Assembly: GCA_030149475.1 (NCBI GenBank)
Contig: JASBRL010000167.1
Span: 1-41,150 of the forward strand
Origin: Marinobacter sp.
Lineage (GTDB): Bacteria; Pseudomonadota; Gammaproteobacteria; Pseudomonadales; Oleiphilaceae
Direction: 5' to 3'
Length of the DNA stretch: 41,150 bases
A model generated the notes under the pieces. It had not been told where the DNA came from and did no database searches. It worked only from the letters and a program-made list of their open reading frames with translations. Within the stretch, counting starts at the first letter, position 1, and each line of letters begins with the position of its first letter. Of this stretch, positions 16,705 through 25,792 are shown one piece after another. The translations under genes were made by a program, and so were the position numbers.

Positions 16705-18807
16705 ATGACCCGGCTTTTGGCCTTCCTGTTGCTGTTCTTGATGCTGCTTCCGGGTGCCCGGGCGGAACTCACGGACCAGCGTCGCGCACTGATCAAGGAC
16801 CTTTTTCCCAAGGCGACCCGCATTGAGGACAAGCAGGCCGACTACCCGGTGTATCCGGTGTATCAACTGCACCAACTGCTGGGCTATGCCTATGAGTCGG
16901 TGGATATCAGTGATCTGCCCGGTTACTCGGGGAGGCCGATCCAGTTGCTGATCGGCATCGATCCGGATGGCCGCTTCACCGGGGTTCACGTACTGGAGCA
17001 TCACGAACCGGTGTTCTTGCACGGCCTGGGGGAGCAGCCCATGTACAATTTCATCGATCAGTACACCGGGCGTTCCCTGACAGAACACATTGTGGTCGAG
17101 AACAAGAAAAACAGCGAACACGCCGAGAGCGGTAATGGCGTGGTGTATTTTGATGGCGTCACCTCGGCCACCATCTCGGTCATCATCATCAACGATACCA
17201 TTCTGTCGTCAGCCCTGAAGGTCGCCCGCAACAAGCTGGAGAGTTTTGCCCAGGCGCCGGTCATGCAACCCAGGCCGGACCTGTATGAGCCGCTGACCTG
17301 GCAGCAGATGCTGGATCGCGGTTACGTGGGCCGCTGGCAATTGTCAGTCGATGATGCCGAGAAGCAATTGGGTCGACCGCTCGACAGTTATCCTTCGTTG
17401 CCGGAGGCGAAGCCTGGCGAGCCGTTTACCGACATCTATTATGCCTACGTCAGCTCGCCGATGATCGGGCGTAATCTGTTCGGGGATCAGGGCTACAGGC
17501 GGGTGATGGACAACCTCAGGCCCAGTGAGCAGGTCCTGGTCGTGATGTCCCGGGGGCTCATTCATCATGTGCCGGATAATTTCAAGCCGGGGACGGTGCC
17601 TGGCCGCCTCGCGCTGGAACAGAGCGAGCTGTCGGTGGATTTGCGGGACTTGAACCGGCTTGACGGCGACACCCACATGCAGGCACCGGGGATGCCCGGG
17701 TTCGAGCGGGCAAACCTGTTCAAAATGGGCGGTCACGGCGGTTTCAACCCCGGTGCCGATGCCAGCCTGGTGCTGAATCTGGAGCTGGCCCGGAATCCGC
17801 TGATTTCCGACAGCGCGACCTTTCGCGCCCCCATGACGTTGCCCTGGGGTCTGTTTGAACCGGCGGCGGTGCAGGCGTCCCCGGAGGACAGCCGGCGGCC
17901 GGCCTGGGTGGGCCTGTGGCAGGACCGGTGGCTGTCGATTGCGGTACTGGTGGTCAGCCTGACGGTGCTGACCCTTTTCTTTGCCCGCCAGCGTTACTTC
18001 AGCCGTTATCCGAAACTGGTGCACCGGTTCCGCTGGGGTTTTCTGTTTTTCACTCTGTTTTATATCGGCTTCTACGCCCAGGGTCAGTTGTCGGTAACCA
18101 ACATTTTCACCTTGCTGCTGTCGCTGTGGGACGGTTTCAAGATCAACATGTTTCTGCTGGATCCGGTCATTTTCATTCTCTGGTGCTACACCTTCGTGAC
18201 GCTGTTCATCTGGGGGCGCGGACTGTTCTGTGGCTGGCTGTGTCCGTTTGGCGCCCTCCAGGAGATGGCGTCGTGGCTGGGCAAGAAACTTCGCATCAGG
18301 CAGCGGCGAGTGCCGGAGCGCTGGCATCGCTGGTTGATTGGCCTCAAGTACGTCATTCTGGGTTCACTGGTCATCACTGCCTTCAATTCGCTGACCATGG
18401 CTGAGCAATTGGCGGAGGTGGAGCCATTCAAGACCAGCATAACCCTGTATTTCTGGCGCTACTGGCCATTTGTGGCTTACGCCGTCGGGTTGCTGGTGAT
18501 CGGCGTGTTTGTCCACAAGTTCTTCTGTCGCTATCTTTGCCCGCTGGGCGCGGGGCTGGCGGTGCTGGGTCGGTTGCGGTTGTTCAGCTGGCTGGAGCGC
18601 ATCGATCTGTGTGGTAACCCGTGTCAGTTGTGCACCCGAAAATGCGAAATCGGCGCGATACGCAGCAACGGCGCTATTGACTACAACGAATGCATCCAGT
18701 GTCTGGAATGCGTGGTGATTCTCAGGGACGATAACCAGTGCGTGGCCCGCCTGGTGGACAAGAAACAGGCGCGGCGGGCTGAGATCCTGGCGGTGAACGT
18801 AGGCTGA
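16705..18807 (+). CDS. NosR/NirI-family flavo-iron-sulfur membrane protein
   Basis: 700 aa. Residues 1-20 form a signal peptide (MTRLLAFLLLFLMLLPGARA). A periplasmic FMN-binding domain has the flavinylation motif DGVTSATIS (Thr156). About six transmembrane helices follow, with two CGWLCP/CRYLCP motifs (509-514 and 608-613), and a C-terminal ferredoxin-like domain with CGNPCQLCTRKC (636-647) and CIQCLECVV...C (663-679). This matches NosR in order and length. NosR feeds electrons to nitrous-oxide reductase and supports its copper-site maturation. No nosZ, nosDFYL or apbE gene is in the window, so the partner is unknown. The ATG at 16705 starts the signal peptide and follows CAGGGG; an ATG 17 codons earlier is less likely. 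Confidence 0.92.
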   Translation: MTRLLAFLLLFLMLLPGARAELTDQRRALIKDLFPKATRIEDKQADYPVYPVYQLHQLLGYAYESVDISDLPGYSGRPIQLLIGIDPDGRFTGVHVLEHHEPVFLHGLGEQPMYNFIDQYTGRSLTEHIVVENKKNSEHAESGNGVVYFDGVTSATISVIIINDTILSSALKVARNKLESFAQAPVMQPRPDLYEPLTWQQMLDRGYVGRWQLSVDDAEKQLGRPLDSYPSLPEAKPGEPFTDIYYAYVSSPMIGRNLFGDQGYRRVMDNLRPSEQVLVVMSRGLIHHVPDNFKPGTVPGRLALEQSELSVDLRDLNRLDGDTHMQAPGMPGFERANLFKMGGHGGFNPGADASLVLNLELARNPLISDSATFRAPMTLPWGLFEPAAVQASPEDSRRPAWVGLWQDRWLSIAVLVVSLTVLTLFFARQRYFSRYPKLVHRFRWGFLFFTLFYIGFYAQGQLSVTNIFTLLLSLWDGFKINMFLLDPVIFILWCYTFVTLFIWGRGLFCGWLCPFGALQEMASWLGKKLRIRQRRVPERWHRWLIGLKYVILGSLVITAFNSLTMAEQLAEVEPFKTSITLYFWRYWPFVAYAVGLLVIGVFVHKFFCRYLCPLGAGLAVLGRLRLFSWLERIDLCGNPCQLCTRKCEIGAIRSNGAIDYNECIQCLECVVILRDDNQCVARLVDKKQARRAEILAVNVG

Positions 18808-18821
18808 ACCGGACCCGGCGG

Positions 18822-20294
18822 TCAGGCCGGCTCGGGCTGTCGCCGACCAACCTGTTTTTGCAGGCATTTGATGCAGCGGGCAAAGACCCGGCTGATCCGG
18901 GTCTGGTCGCGGATCATGGCCAGTCGTGGCCAGGTTGCGCGCTCGCCAAGGGTGATGAAGTCGTCCAGGTCGTCCGCTTGCGGGTTCGACAGCACCTTGG
19001 GGTAGAGTGTCGGTCGGAACGGCAGGTGGATGTTGATATCCCCGAGATAACTCTGGGTTGCCATGGCGTAAGCTTGTTCCAGCAGCGGGCGTACGATGGC
19101 AATGGAGGCCGTGGGCGATTCCCGGGTGAGCTTCAGCGCGGTGGCAATCTGGCCGTGCAGCAGGGATACAGTGGCGCGCTTGAGGGACGCGCCCACGCCG
19201 CGTTGATCATTCTGACTGATGAACGGGACCACATGCGGGTTGGCCTGACTGACGATGGTTTTATTGACGTTGTGCAGACGGGCCATGCGCATCAGCGGCA
19301 GGTCACCGTGAACACTGCCGTCAATCCAGTTCTCGGTGGGCATGTAGGCGGTTTCGCCGACCCCGGAATGGCCTGTTTTGCGGGCCTTGAGGATGACCGG
19401 AGGATACAGGCCGGGCACCGCACAGGACGCCATTAGCGCACAATCCACCAGCACATCCGGTGATGCCAGTGCGTTCAGCAGCCGTGGTTTCTGACGGGTG
19501 CGGGTCGGCGACACAGAAATATTCAGGGACCGTCCGCTGTGGCGGAAAGCCTCCTTGAAGCTGGGGCTGCCTATGTTGGCGCGAATGTGCCGGTGCAGTT
19601 GGTCCGGGTCCATGGCGTGGCCCCGCTTCCAGCCCGCCTGCACCCCGAGCCAGCGGAAGGCGTCGCGATGAATCCGCTGTGGCTCACTGAAAAACTGCTC
19701 AAGTTCTGATTCGTTGCGGGTGCAGATCGCACCGGCCACAATCGCGCCCATGCTGGAGCCGGCCAGGACGTCGGGTAGCAGCTCCTGTTGCCAGAGTGCA
19801 CGAGTTACTCCCAGATGGTAAATGCCAAAGGCGCCGCCGCCACTGAGCATCAGTGCCGGTTGACCATAAACCCTCTCGGCATCACGAAACATCTGCAGCT
19901 TCTGTTCGTCGGAGACGCCGGGCAGGGGATGGTCGCAGATGAACTGCATGGCCTGCTCCACTTCACCCAGAAAGTCCGTGACCACGAGTTTGGTGCCGGT
20001 GCGAGCCACCGAATAGAGCGCGGGATTTGCCAGCTCGCCCAGGTGGCGGTAGACGCTTTCCTGCAGCAGTGCGATCAGCCCATGACTGTCGCCCTGTTCG
20101 CGATGAGTTTTCAACGCCCGGGTATGGTCCCGCAGCAGGGCTTCGTGGATCAGCTCCGAGCCGTCCTGTTCACGCCAGGCCAGGTGGCCGTCCAGCTCGT
20201 CCAGCTCGCGGGCGGCACGGTACCACTGGTCCCAGGTACGGGCATCGGTCAGTTGCTGTTCCAGTTGGTTTCGTTGTCGTTTGGCGGCATTCAT
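18822..20294 (-). CDS. Patatin-like phospholipase with N-terminal DUF3336
   Basis: 490 aa. The N-terminal 130 residues form the helical DUF3336 region seen in fungal TGL lipases and bacterial relatives (ARTWDQWYRAARELDELDG). The patatin domain has the oxyanion loop SGGGAFGIYHLG, the nucleophile elbow AGSSMGAIVAG (GxSxG with catalytic Ser) and the dyad Asp in WIDGSVHGD. Such enzymes hydrolyse acyl esters of phospholipids or neutral lipids; the bacterial substrate is not predictable. It is convergent with the NosR-like gene, with only 14 bases between stops. A small palindrome CTGAATAATTCAG (20324-20336) lies just upstream of its start. Confidence 0.93.
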   Translation of the reverse strand: MNAAKRQRNQLEQQLTDARTWDQWYRAARELDELDGHLAWREQDGSELIHEALLRDHTRALKTHREQGDSHGLIALLQESVYRHLGELANPALYSVARTGTKLVVTDFLGEVEQAMQFICDHPLPGVSDEQKLQMFRDAERVYGQPALMLSGGGAFGIYHLGVTRALWQQELLPDVLAGSSMGAIVAGAICTRNESELEQFFSEPQRIHRDAFRWLGVQAGWKRGHAMDPDQLHRHIRANIGSPSFKEAFRHSGRSLNISVSPTRTRQKPRLLNALASPDVLVDCALMASCAVPGLYPPVILKARKTGHSGVGETAYMPTENWIDGSVHGDLPLMRMARLHNVNKTIVSQANPHVVPFISQNDQRGVGASLKRATVSLLHGQIATALKLTRESPTASIAIVRPLLEQAYAMATQSYLGDINIHLPFRPTLYPKVLSNPQADDLDDFITLGERATWPRLAMIRDQTRISRVFARCIKCLQKQVGRRQPEPA

Positions 20295-20382
20295 GAATCA
20301 CAGCATAACGCACGAACGAAGCGCTGAATAATTCAGTTACCCTTGGCCAGCAATATAGCCTGCACCGGGCAAAGACTACGGC

Positions 20383-21222
20383 TCAGGCTGGTGATGCCAG
20401 TAACGCCCGGAGCTGGTCGTAGATGCCCGGTGCGGCGATGAGAATGTCCTGCCCCCAGAGGTCTGCCGGCTGTCCGTGGGGGACCTCGGAGAAGTGCCCG
20501 GCGGTGGCGCCGGCTTCCAGGGCAATCAGGCGGCCTGCCGCGAAGTCCCAGGGGCTGACGGATTCGTAATAGGCATCCAGCCGGCCGCAGGCCACCCAGC
20601 AGATATCCAGGGCCGCGGAGCCCACGCGGCGCAGGTCACGGCAGTGATGAATCATGGTGTCCAGGCGGGCAACAATCGGTGCCAGGGTGTCCTTGGTGTA
20701 GGGGAAACCGGTTGCGAACAGGCTGTCCCGTGGCACGGTGGCGCCGCTGTGGCTGATCGGCCGGCCATTAAGTGTGGCGCCCTGTCCGCGGATGGCGCAA
20801 AACGTTTCGTTCACAAACGGGGCGTGGACAACGCCCATCTGCACATGGCCCCGCTCGGCGTAGGCGATGGAAATGGCTACCTGCGGATGGCCATAGGCGT
20901 AGTTCACCGTGCCGTCGATCGGGTCGATGATCCACAGGGGCTGATCCAGGTTGGCGGCCTGGGTTTTATCCGGCCGGGATTCTTCCGACAGGATCCGGTG
21001 GCCCGGAAACCGGGCCTGGATTGCCTCGGTGATCAGTTTGTCCGCCATCAGATCGGCGTGGGTGACCAGCTCGGTCTGATCTTTGTAGTCGGTACGGAGT
21101 GTGGTGTGCTCGCGCTCATGGCGAATCAGGTCGCCGGCCTCCCGGGCAAGGGGTTCGGCAAAGTCAGCGATGGTGTGCAACGGTGATACTCCGGTGGTGG
21201 GTCGAAAGGCCGGGGTGCCCAT
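20383..21222 (-). CDS. Inositol monophosphatase family protein
   Basis: 279 aa, Mg-dependent phosphatase fold. Motifs in order are HRILSEESRPD (metal-binding Glu), WIIDPIDGTVNYAYGHP (DPIDGT) and VSPWDFAAGRLIALEAG (WDxAAG). Members hydrolyse inositol-1-phosphate, 3'-phosphoadenosine phosphate, histidinol phosphate or sugar phosphates. The sequence alone does not separate these, and it is not obviously SuhB. The ATG at 21222 has a weak GGGG ribosome site. It lies 33 bases downstream of the acetolactate synthase-like gene on the same strand, so the two may be co-transcribed. Confidence 0.9.
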   Translation of the reverse strand: MGTPAFRPTTGVSPLHTIADFAEPLAREAGDLIRHEREHTTLRTDYKDQTELVTHADLMADKLITEAIQARFPGHRILSEESRPDKTQAANLDQPLWIIDPIDGTVNYAYGHPQVAISIAYAERGHVQMGVVHAPFVNETFCAIRGQGATLNGRPISHSGATVPRDSLFATGFPYTKDTLAPIVARLDTMIHHCRDLRRVGSAALDICWVACGRLDAYYESVSPWDFAAGRLIALEAGATAGHFSEVPHGQPADLWGQDILIAAPGIYDQLRALLASPA

Positions 21223-21255
21223 CGTGACACCCCGGATGTTGTCGGGACAGATGGT

Positions 21256-22944
21256 TTAGTCAGGCGTGCTCAGGTTACAGGTGAGTTGGCTCAGCTCGTC
21301 ATCGAACACGCGCTTGTTCTCGCTGTAATCCACCGGCACTTCCACCACTTGTACGCCGCCGGCGTCAAGTGCATTTTCCAGCAGCGGTTTCAGTTCTGCG
21401 GCGGAGCTGACCCGGTGGCCCATTGCACCATAGGCCTGGGCATACTGCACAAAATCCGGATTATGATAGTCCAGACCAAACTCCGGGAAATTGTCCTGGC
21501 CCTGCTTCCACTTGATCATGCCGTATGCGCTGTCGTTGATGATCAGGATCACCAGGTTGAGTTTGAGGCGCACGGCGGTTTCCAGCTCCTGGCTGTTCAT
21601 CATGAAGCCTCCGTCCCCGCAGATCGCCATGACCTTGAGATCCGGATACAGCATGGCGGCAGCCATCGCACTGGGCAGGCCGGCACCCATGGACGCCAGG
21701 GCGTTGTCGAGCAGTATCGTATTGTTGTCGTAGGCCTTGTAGTTGCGGGCAAACCAGATTTTGTACATGCCATTATCCAGTGCAATGATGCCGTCCTCGG
21801 GCATGACCAGGCGCACATCGTTGACAATGCGCTGGGGAATCACCGGAAAGCGGTCATCGTGGATGCGCTCGGACAGGTGGGACTCCACCGAATCCCGTAT
21901 GCTCATGAAACCGCTGATGTCATGATTGGTGCACTGACCACAGTTTTCCGCGAGCCAGGTCAGGCTGTTGGCAATGTCGCCAACGACTTCGTGCTGGGGA
22001 AAGTACACCGGGTCCACATTCGCACCGTTGAAGTTCACGTGAATCACCTGTTTGCCACCGGGAGTCATAAAAAATGGCGGCTTCTCTACCACGTCATGGC
22101 CCACGTTGATCACCAGATCCGCGTGATCGATGGCGCAGTGGACAAAATCACCTGCAGACAGGGCGGCGCTGCCAAGATAGCGTGGGTGGCGTTCGTCCAC
22201 CACGCCTTTGCCCATCTGCGTGGTAAAGAACGGAATGCCGGTGGCATCGACCAGATGAATCAGCGCCTGAGACACCCGCTTGCGGTTAGCACCGGCGCCG
22301 ATCATGATCAGCGGATGCCGGGCTTTGAGGATCATCTCACAGGCGGTTTGCAGGCTTTTGACGCTGGCGCTGGGGCGTCGTGCATCGCTGGGCCGGAAAA
22401 TATGCGTACTGCTATCGGCCATTTCGGTGGCGATGTCTTCCGGCAACTCCAGGTGCACGGCACCGGGCCGCTCCTCGGTTGCAAGTCGCATCGCTTCCCG
22501 CAGCTTGGCAGGGATGGTGTTGGCGTTGGAAATCTGGCGGGTGTACTTGGTCAGGGGGCGCATCAGATCAACAATGTCGAGAATCTGGAACAGTCCCTGT
22601 TTGGAGGATTTGATCGGCTTCTGTCCCGATATCATCAACATGGGCATCGCCCCGAGTGTCGCGTAGGCAGCTGCGGTCACCAGATTGGTCGCGCCAGGCC
22701 CGAGCGTTGACAGGCATACGCCGACTTTGCCTGTGAGACGGCCATAGGTGGCGGCCATGAAACCGGCGGCCTGCTCGTGGCGGTTCAGCACCAGGGTAAT
22801 GGATGAGGTGCGGATTGATTCCAGCAGGTCCAGGTTTTCCTCCCCGGGCACCGCGAAAATGTATTCGACCCCCTCGTTCTCGAGGGCCTTGATGAACAGG
22901 TCGGAACCTTTGATGGCACGATTGTCGGAGTCTGCTGAAGCCAT
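21256..22944 (-). CDS. Acetolactate synthase large subunit-like ThDP enzyme
   Basis: 562 aa. Catalytic glutamate E56 lies in VLNRHEQAAGFMA, the GxxN-type segment is LSTLGPGATNLVTA, and the ThDP/Mg motif near residues 435-465 reads AICGDGGFMMNSQELE...NDSAYGMIKWKQ. The overall family is IlvB/AlsS-like: condensation of two pyruvates to 2-acetolactate, or a related decarboxylation. No small regulatory subunit (ilvN) follows, which favours a catabolic or specialised enzyme over branched-chain synthesis. AAGGAA stands six bases before the ATG. It is divergent from the response regulator gene; the 277 bases between them hold the inverted repeat at 23118-23156 and no further gene. Confidence 0.87.
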   Translation of the reverse strand: MASADSDNRAIKGSDLFIKALENEGVEYIFAVPGEENLDLLESIRTSSITLVLNRHEQAAGFMAATYGRLTGKVGVCLSTLGPGATNLVTAAAYATLGAMPMLMISGQKPIKSSKQGLFQILDIVDLMRPLTKYTRQISNANTIPAKLREAMRLATEERPGAVHLELPEDIATEMADSSTHIFRPSDARRPSASVKSLQTACEMILKARHPLIMIGAGANRKRVSQALIHLVDATGIPFFTTQMGKGVVDERHPRYLGSAALSAGDFVHCAIDHADLVINVGHDVVEKPPFFMTPGGKQVIHVNFNGANVDPVYFPQHEVVGDIANSLTWLAENCGQCTNHDISGFMSIRDSVESHLSERIHDDRFPVIPQRIVNDVRLVMPEDGIIALDNGMYKIWFARNYKAYDNNTILLDNALASMGAGLPSAMAAAMLYPDLKVMAICGDGGFMMNSQELETAVRLKLNLVILIINDSAYGMIKWKQGQDNFPEFGLDYHNPDFVQYAQAYGAMGHRVSSAAELKPLLENALDAGGVQVVEVPVDYSENKRVFDDELSQLTCNLSTPD

Positions 22945-23117
22945 GATCTTTCCTTGTTCGGTGAAAGAACCCCTGACGCCGGATCAGAGGGCTGGTGAGC
23001 GGCTCCGCCTGCCCGAATCCGCTCGGTGATACCCGACTATGAGCTATCCGGGGCGGTGCAAACAAGTGATGCGGACAATCGATGTTGATCTGCTGTGGCG
23101 AAGTGCCCGCCAGCGGG

Positions 23118-23156
23118 ATCGGGGTGTCAGAAATGTTAAGCAGGCATCACCCCGAT
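23118..23156. repeat. Inverted repeat in the acetolactate synthase/response-regulator intergenic region
   Basis: ATCGGGGTG (23118-23126) and CACCCCGAT (23148-23156) are perfect 9-bp inverted arms 21 bases apart. A second small hairpin, CCCGC-CA-GCGGG, lies at 23106-23117. No T-run follows, so an operator or mRNA structure is more likely than a terminator. Confidence 0.55.
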
Positions 23157-23221
23157 TGACAGCGGGCAGGTATAGTAAGAGTCCGGTCAACAACAAAAAC
23201 AGACCTCCAGCGGAGCAGCCT

Positions 23222-23911
23222 ATGAATCCGACTCAAACCGGGGCCGGCGTCGCCCTGTCTGCATCAGTCGAAGCCGGCTTGCCTCTGGAGCGGGTGTTGA
23301 TCGTGGACGATCACCCGTTCTTTGCCGATGGACTTGGCTTGATTCTCAGGCGCGAGTTACTGGCCGGCGTGGTCGCAAAAGCGACCAGCGTGCCAGCGGC
23401 CGTGGACGACCTGAATGGTCATCCGGAAACCTCGTTGGTACTGCTGGATCTCCTGTTGCAGGATGAGGGCGGGCTGACCCTGTTTTCAGAACTGGCTCAC
23501 ACTGCTCCGCCACTGCCAGTGGTGGTGATTTCCAGCCGGGATGATGAAACCACGGTGCGAGCAGCCCGTGCCGCCGGGGCGCTGGGATTTCTGCCCAAGT
23601 CGGCGGATCGGCGGGCACTGATCCGGATGATCACCGCCATCAGCCAGGGACGACCTTACTACCCCTCACTCGCCCGGGCGCAGCGCGTGTCCGATGGCCT
23701 GACACCCCGCCAGCAAGAAGTGCTCGAACTGCTGGCGGAGGGTTTGCCCAACAAGCGAATCTGTCAGCGCCTGGAGCTGACCGAACACACGGTCAAGACT
23801 CATCTGAAAGCCATCTTCACGTATCTGGGCGTGCACAACCGCACTGAATGCGTGGCCCGGGCCCGGGCCCTGAGCCTGATCAGGCCTCAGCCCCAGACAA
23901 CGTCAAACTGA
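23222..23911 (+). CDS. NarL/FixJ-type response regulator (receiver + LuxR HTH)
   Basis: 229 aa. The receiver domain (residues 23-140) has the acidic pair in VLIVDDHPFF, phospho-acceptor D76 in LVLLDLLLQDEGG, Ser in VVISSRDD and K126 in GFLPKSAD. A LuxR-type helix-turn-helix follows at about 160-222 (LTPRQQEVLELLAEGLPNKRICQRLELTEHTVKTHLKAIF). The ATG at 23222 is preferred, with GGAG nine bases upstream; the longer frame from 23039 has no family-like N-terminus. It converges with a hybrid histidine kinase gene 31 bases away, which may be its partner. Confidence 0.93.
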   Translation: MNPTQTGAGVALSASVEAGLPLERVLIVDDHPFFADGLGLILRRELLAGVVAKATSVPAAVDDLNGHPETSLVLLDLLLQDEGGLTLFSELAHTAPPLPVVVISSRDDETTVRAARAAGALGFLPKSADRRALIRMITAISQGRPYYPSLARAQRVSDGLTPRQQEVLELLAEGLPNKRICQRLELTEHTVKTHLKAIFTYLGVHNRTECVARARALSLIRPQPQTTSN

Positions 23912-23942
23912 ACCCGGTGCCCTCTGCCGGCCTGTGCGGAGC

Positions 23943-25691
23943 TCACGCCGACTCCAGCGATGCGGGCAGCCGCGTCAGTTGCAGCAGGGCTGCATGCAGG
24001 CGTAGCGGCGCCAGAGGCTTGTGCAGGATCCAGAGGCGCTGTCCGGCGTCGAAGGCCTGCGCCTGAGTGGTGTCGGCGGTCATAATGATGCCGCCACGAA
24101 AACCTGGACAGGCGGTCAACTGTTGGAACAATGCCAGGCCGTCCTGGCCCGGCAGGTGCAGGTCGCTGATCAGTATGTCTACCGGTGTCTGCCTGGCGTA
24201 TTTCAGGGCGGCGCCAGGATCGGCAAAATCCTCGGTCCGGTAACCCCAGTTCTGAAGCAGTTGGCATACCCAGAAACGTGCTTCGTCGTGGTCCTCTACT
24301 ACCAGCAGCCGGCCGCAGGCCGGTATCGCGTCATTGCCGGGCAATGGTGTCTGCACGGGAGCCCGGGCGGCGGGCAGCGTGACCCAGAAACAACTGCCAC
24401 CGTCGGCGTTGTGATGAACACCGCAGTGGCCGTTCATCAGCCCGGTGAGCTCCCGGACGATCGCCAGCCCCAGGCCAAGCCCGGGGTTTTCACGGGGTTC
24501 GGCGTCGGCCTGGAAAAACGGTTCGAACACCCGCTCGAGCGTCTGCTCATCAAGTCCACAGCCGTTGTCGTCAACCTCAAATCGGGTCTCTGAGCCATCG
24601 GCGCGAACCCTCAGCCGGATTTCCCGGGCACCACTGTGTTCGAGGCTGTTCATGAGCAGGTTCAGCATAATGCGCTGCAGCAATTGTGGGTCGGCCCAGA
24701 CGCCGGTCTGGTGCGGACAGTGTTCGATCACCAGGGCAACGCCATGATCGGCGGCTTCATCCGCTACCGCGTCAATGGCCTGCTCCAGGGTATCCCGGGC
24801 GGCCAGCGCTGCCGGCTCGGGGGTCACCATGCCCTCCTGCAACCGGGAAATATCCAGCACCGACGCCAGCAGGCTGTTCAGGTGAGACACCGAACGCTTG
24901 AGGCGACCGATCAGCGGAGCCCGGGTGGCGGAGGGGTCGGAACTGGCCAGGTTTTCCAGCATCAGGCCGATGACGTTCAGGGGCTGCCGAAGGTCGTGAC
25001 TGGCGACGGTAATGAGGTGGGTTTTACGGTCATTCTCCCGTTCAGCCTGCTGCCGTGAGGCTTGCAGCAACTGCTGATCCAGAAAGTGGGCCCGTTGTCG
25101 GTGGTCGCTCAGCCAGGATCCGACCATGCCAATCACATTGGCGGTGGCAATAAAGAAGCCATTGACCGCCAATGCGGCGGCCTGAGTGCCAGACGCCAGC
25201 TCCATCAGCAGGTAGATGGTAATGAACAGCGCTGAGGCGACCGAAACCGTGCGAAAGGGCAGCCCCATGACCACATAGCCGAACATCAGGATCATCAGGA
25301 TACCGTCGTAAGGCATGGGGTAGTGACGCAGCCGTGCCAACGCAATGATGCCCACGACACTGAGCCCACAGGCCAGATAGGCACCGGCGTACCAGAGTAC
25401 AAAGGTATGGGCCCGCAAGGGCCGGTAGGATAACCACCACACCAGGGTGATCACGGGACAGGTGAACAGGGTACGCACTGCGATGGTCTCCGCCGCCAGC
25501 GCCGGTGGCAGCATGGCCAGGTCGAGAACTACGTAAAATAGAGTCAAAATCAATGCGCTGGCAGCGACCGGGCGGCAGCGTTCCCGCAGGGCGCGGTCCC
25601 GATGGTCACCATAGATCTGTTCGAGTGCCGGCCTAAACCGGAGCCGGCGAAAGCCCAGCGATTGCTGTTGCTGCAGTTCGGTCACCGACAT
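23943..25691 (-). CDS. Hybrid sensor histidine kinase with C-terminal receiver
   Basis: 582 aa inner-membrane kinase. Residues 45-195 hold about six transmembrane helices with little periplasmic loop, suggesting it senses a membrane or intracellular signal. The HisKA domain carries H232 in VASHDLRQPLNVIG. The HATPase domain has the N box (LLMNSLEHSG, N348), FEVDDNGCGL and GLGLGLAIVRELT. The receiver domain has VVEDHDEAR and phospho-acceptor D510 in ILISDLHLPG. The SHDLRQPL form and no HPt domain are typical of kinases paired with NarL-type regulators. The nearest such regulator is the convergent gene at 23222-23911; pairing is inference. Confidence 0.93.
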   Translation of the reverse strand: MSVTELQQQQSLGFRRLRFRPALEQIYGDHRDRALRERCRPVAASALILTLFYVVLDLAMLPPALAAETIAVRTLFTCPVITLVWWLSYRPLRAHTFVLWYAGAYLACGLSVVGIIALARLRHYPMPYDGILMILMFGYVVMGLPFRTVSVASALFITIYLLMELASGTQAAALAVNGFFIATANVIGMVGSWLSDHRQRAHFLDQQLLQASRQQAERENDRKTHLITVASHDLRQPLNVIGLMLENLASSDPSATRAPLIGRLKRSVSHLNSLLASVLDISRLQEGMVTPEPAALAARDTLEQAIDAVADEAADHGVALVIEHCPHQTGVWADPQLLQRIMLNLLMNSLEHSGAREIRLRVRADGSETRFEVDDNGCGLDEQTLERVFEPFFQADAEPRENPGLGLGLAIVRELTGLMNGHCGVHHNADGGSCFWVTLPAARAPVQTPLPGNDAIPACGRLLVVEDHDEARFWVCQLLQNWGYRTEDFADPGAALKYARQTPVDILISDLHLPGQDGLALFQQLTACPGFRGGIIMTADTTQAQAFDAGQRLWILHKPLAPLRLHAALLQLTRLPASLESA

Positions 25692-25792
25692 GGCGGAGTC
25701 CCTGTTCCGGATAGGTCGGGTGATTGTATCCCCACAATCCGTGACAGGTCCGGCAGTGCCTCACACTCACAACGTTCGCCTGTGCGGCAGCT

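Noticed and set aside
16522..17121. N-terminal extension of the ECF sigma factor to 406 aa
   Set aside because: The extra 200 codons cross the divergent promoter region and lie antisense to the NosR-like gene; the 206-aa form has normal ECF length.
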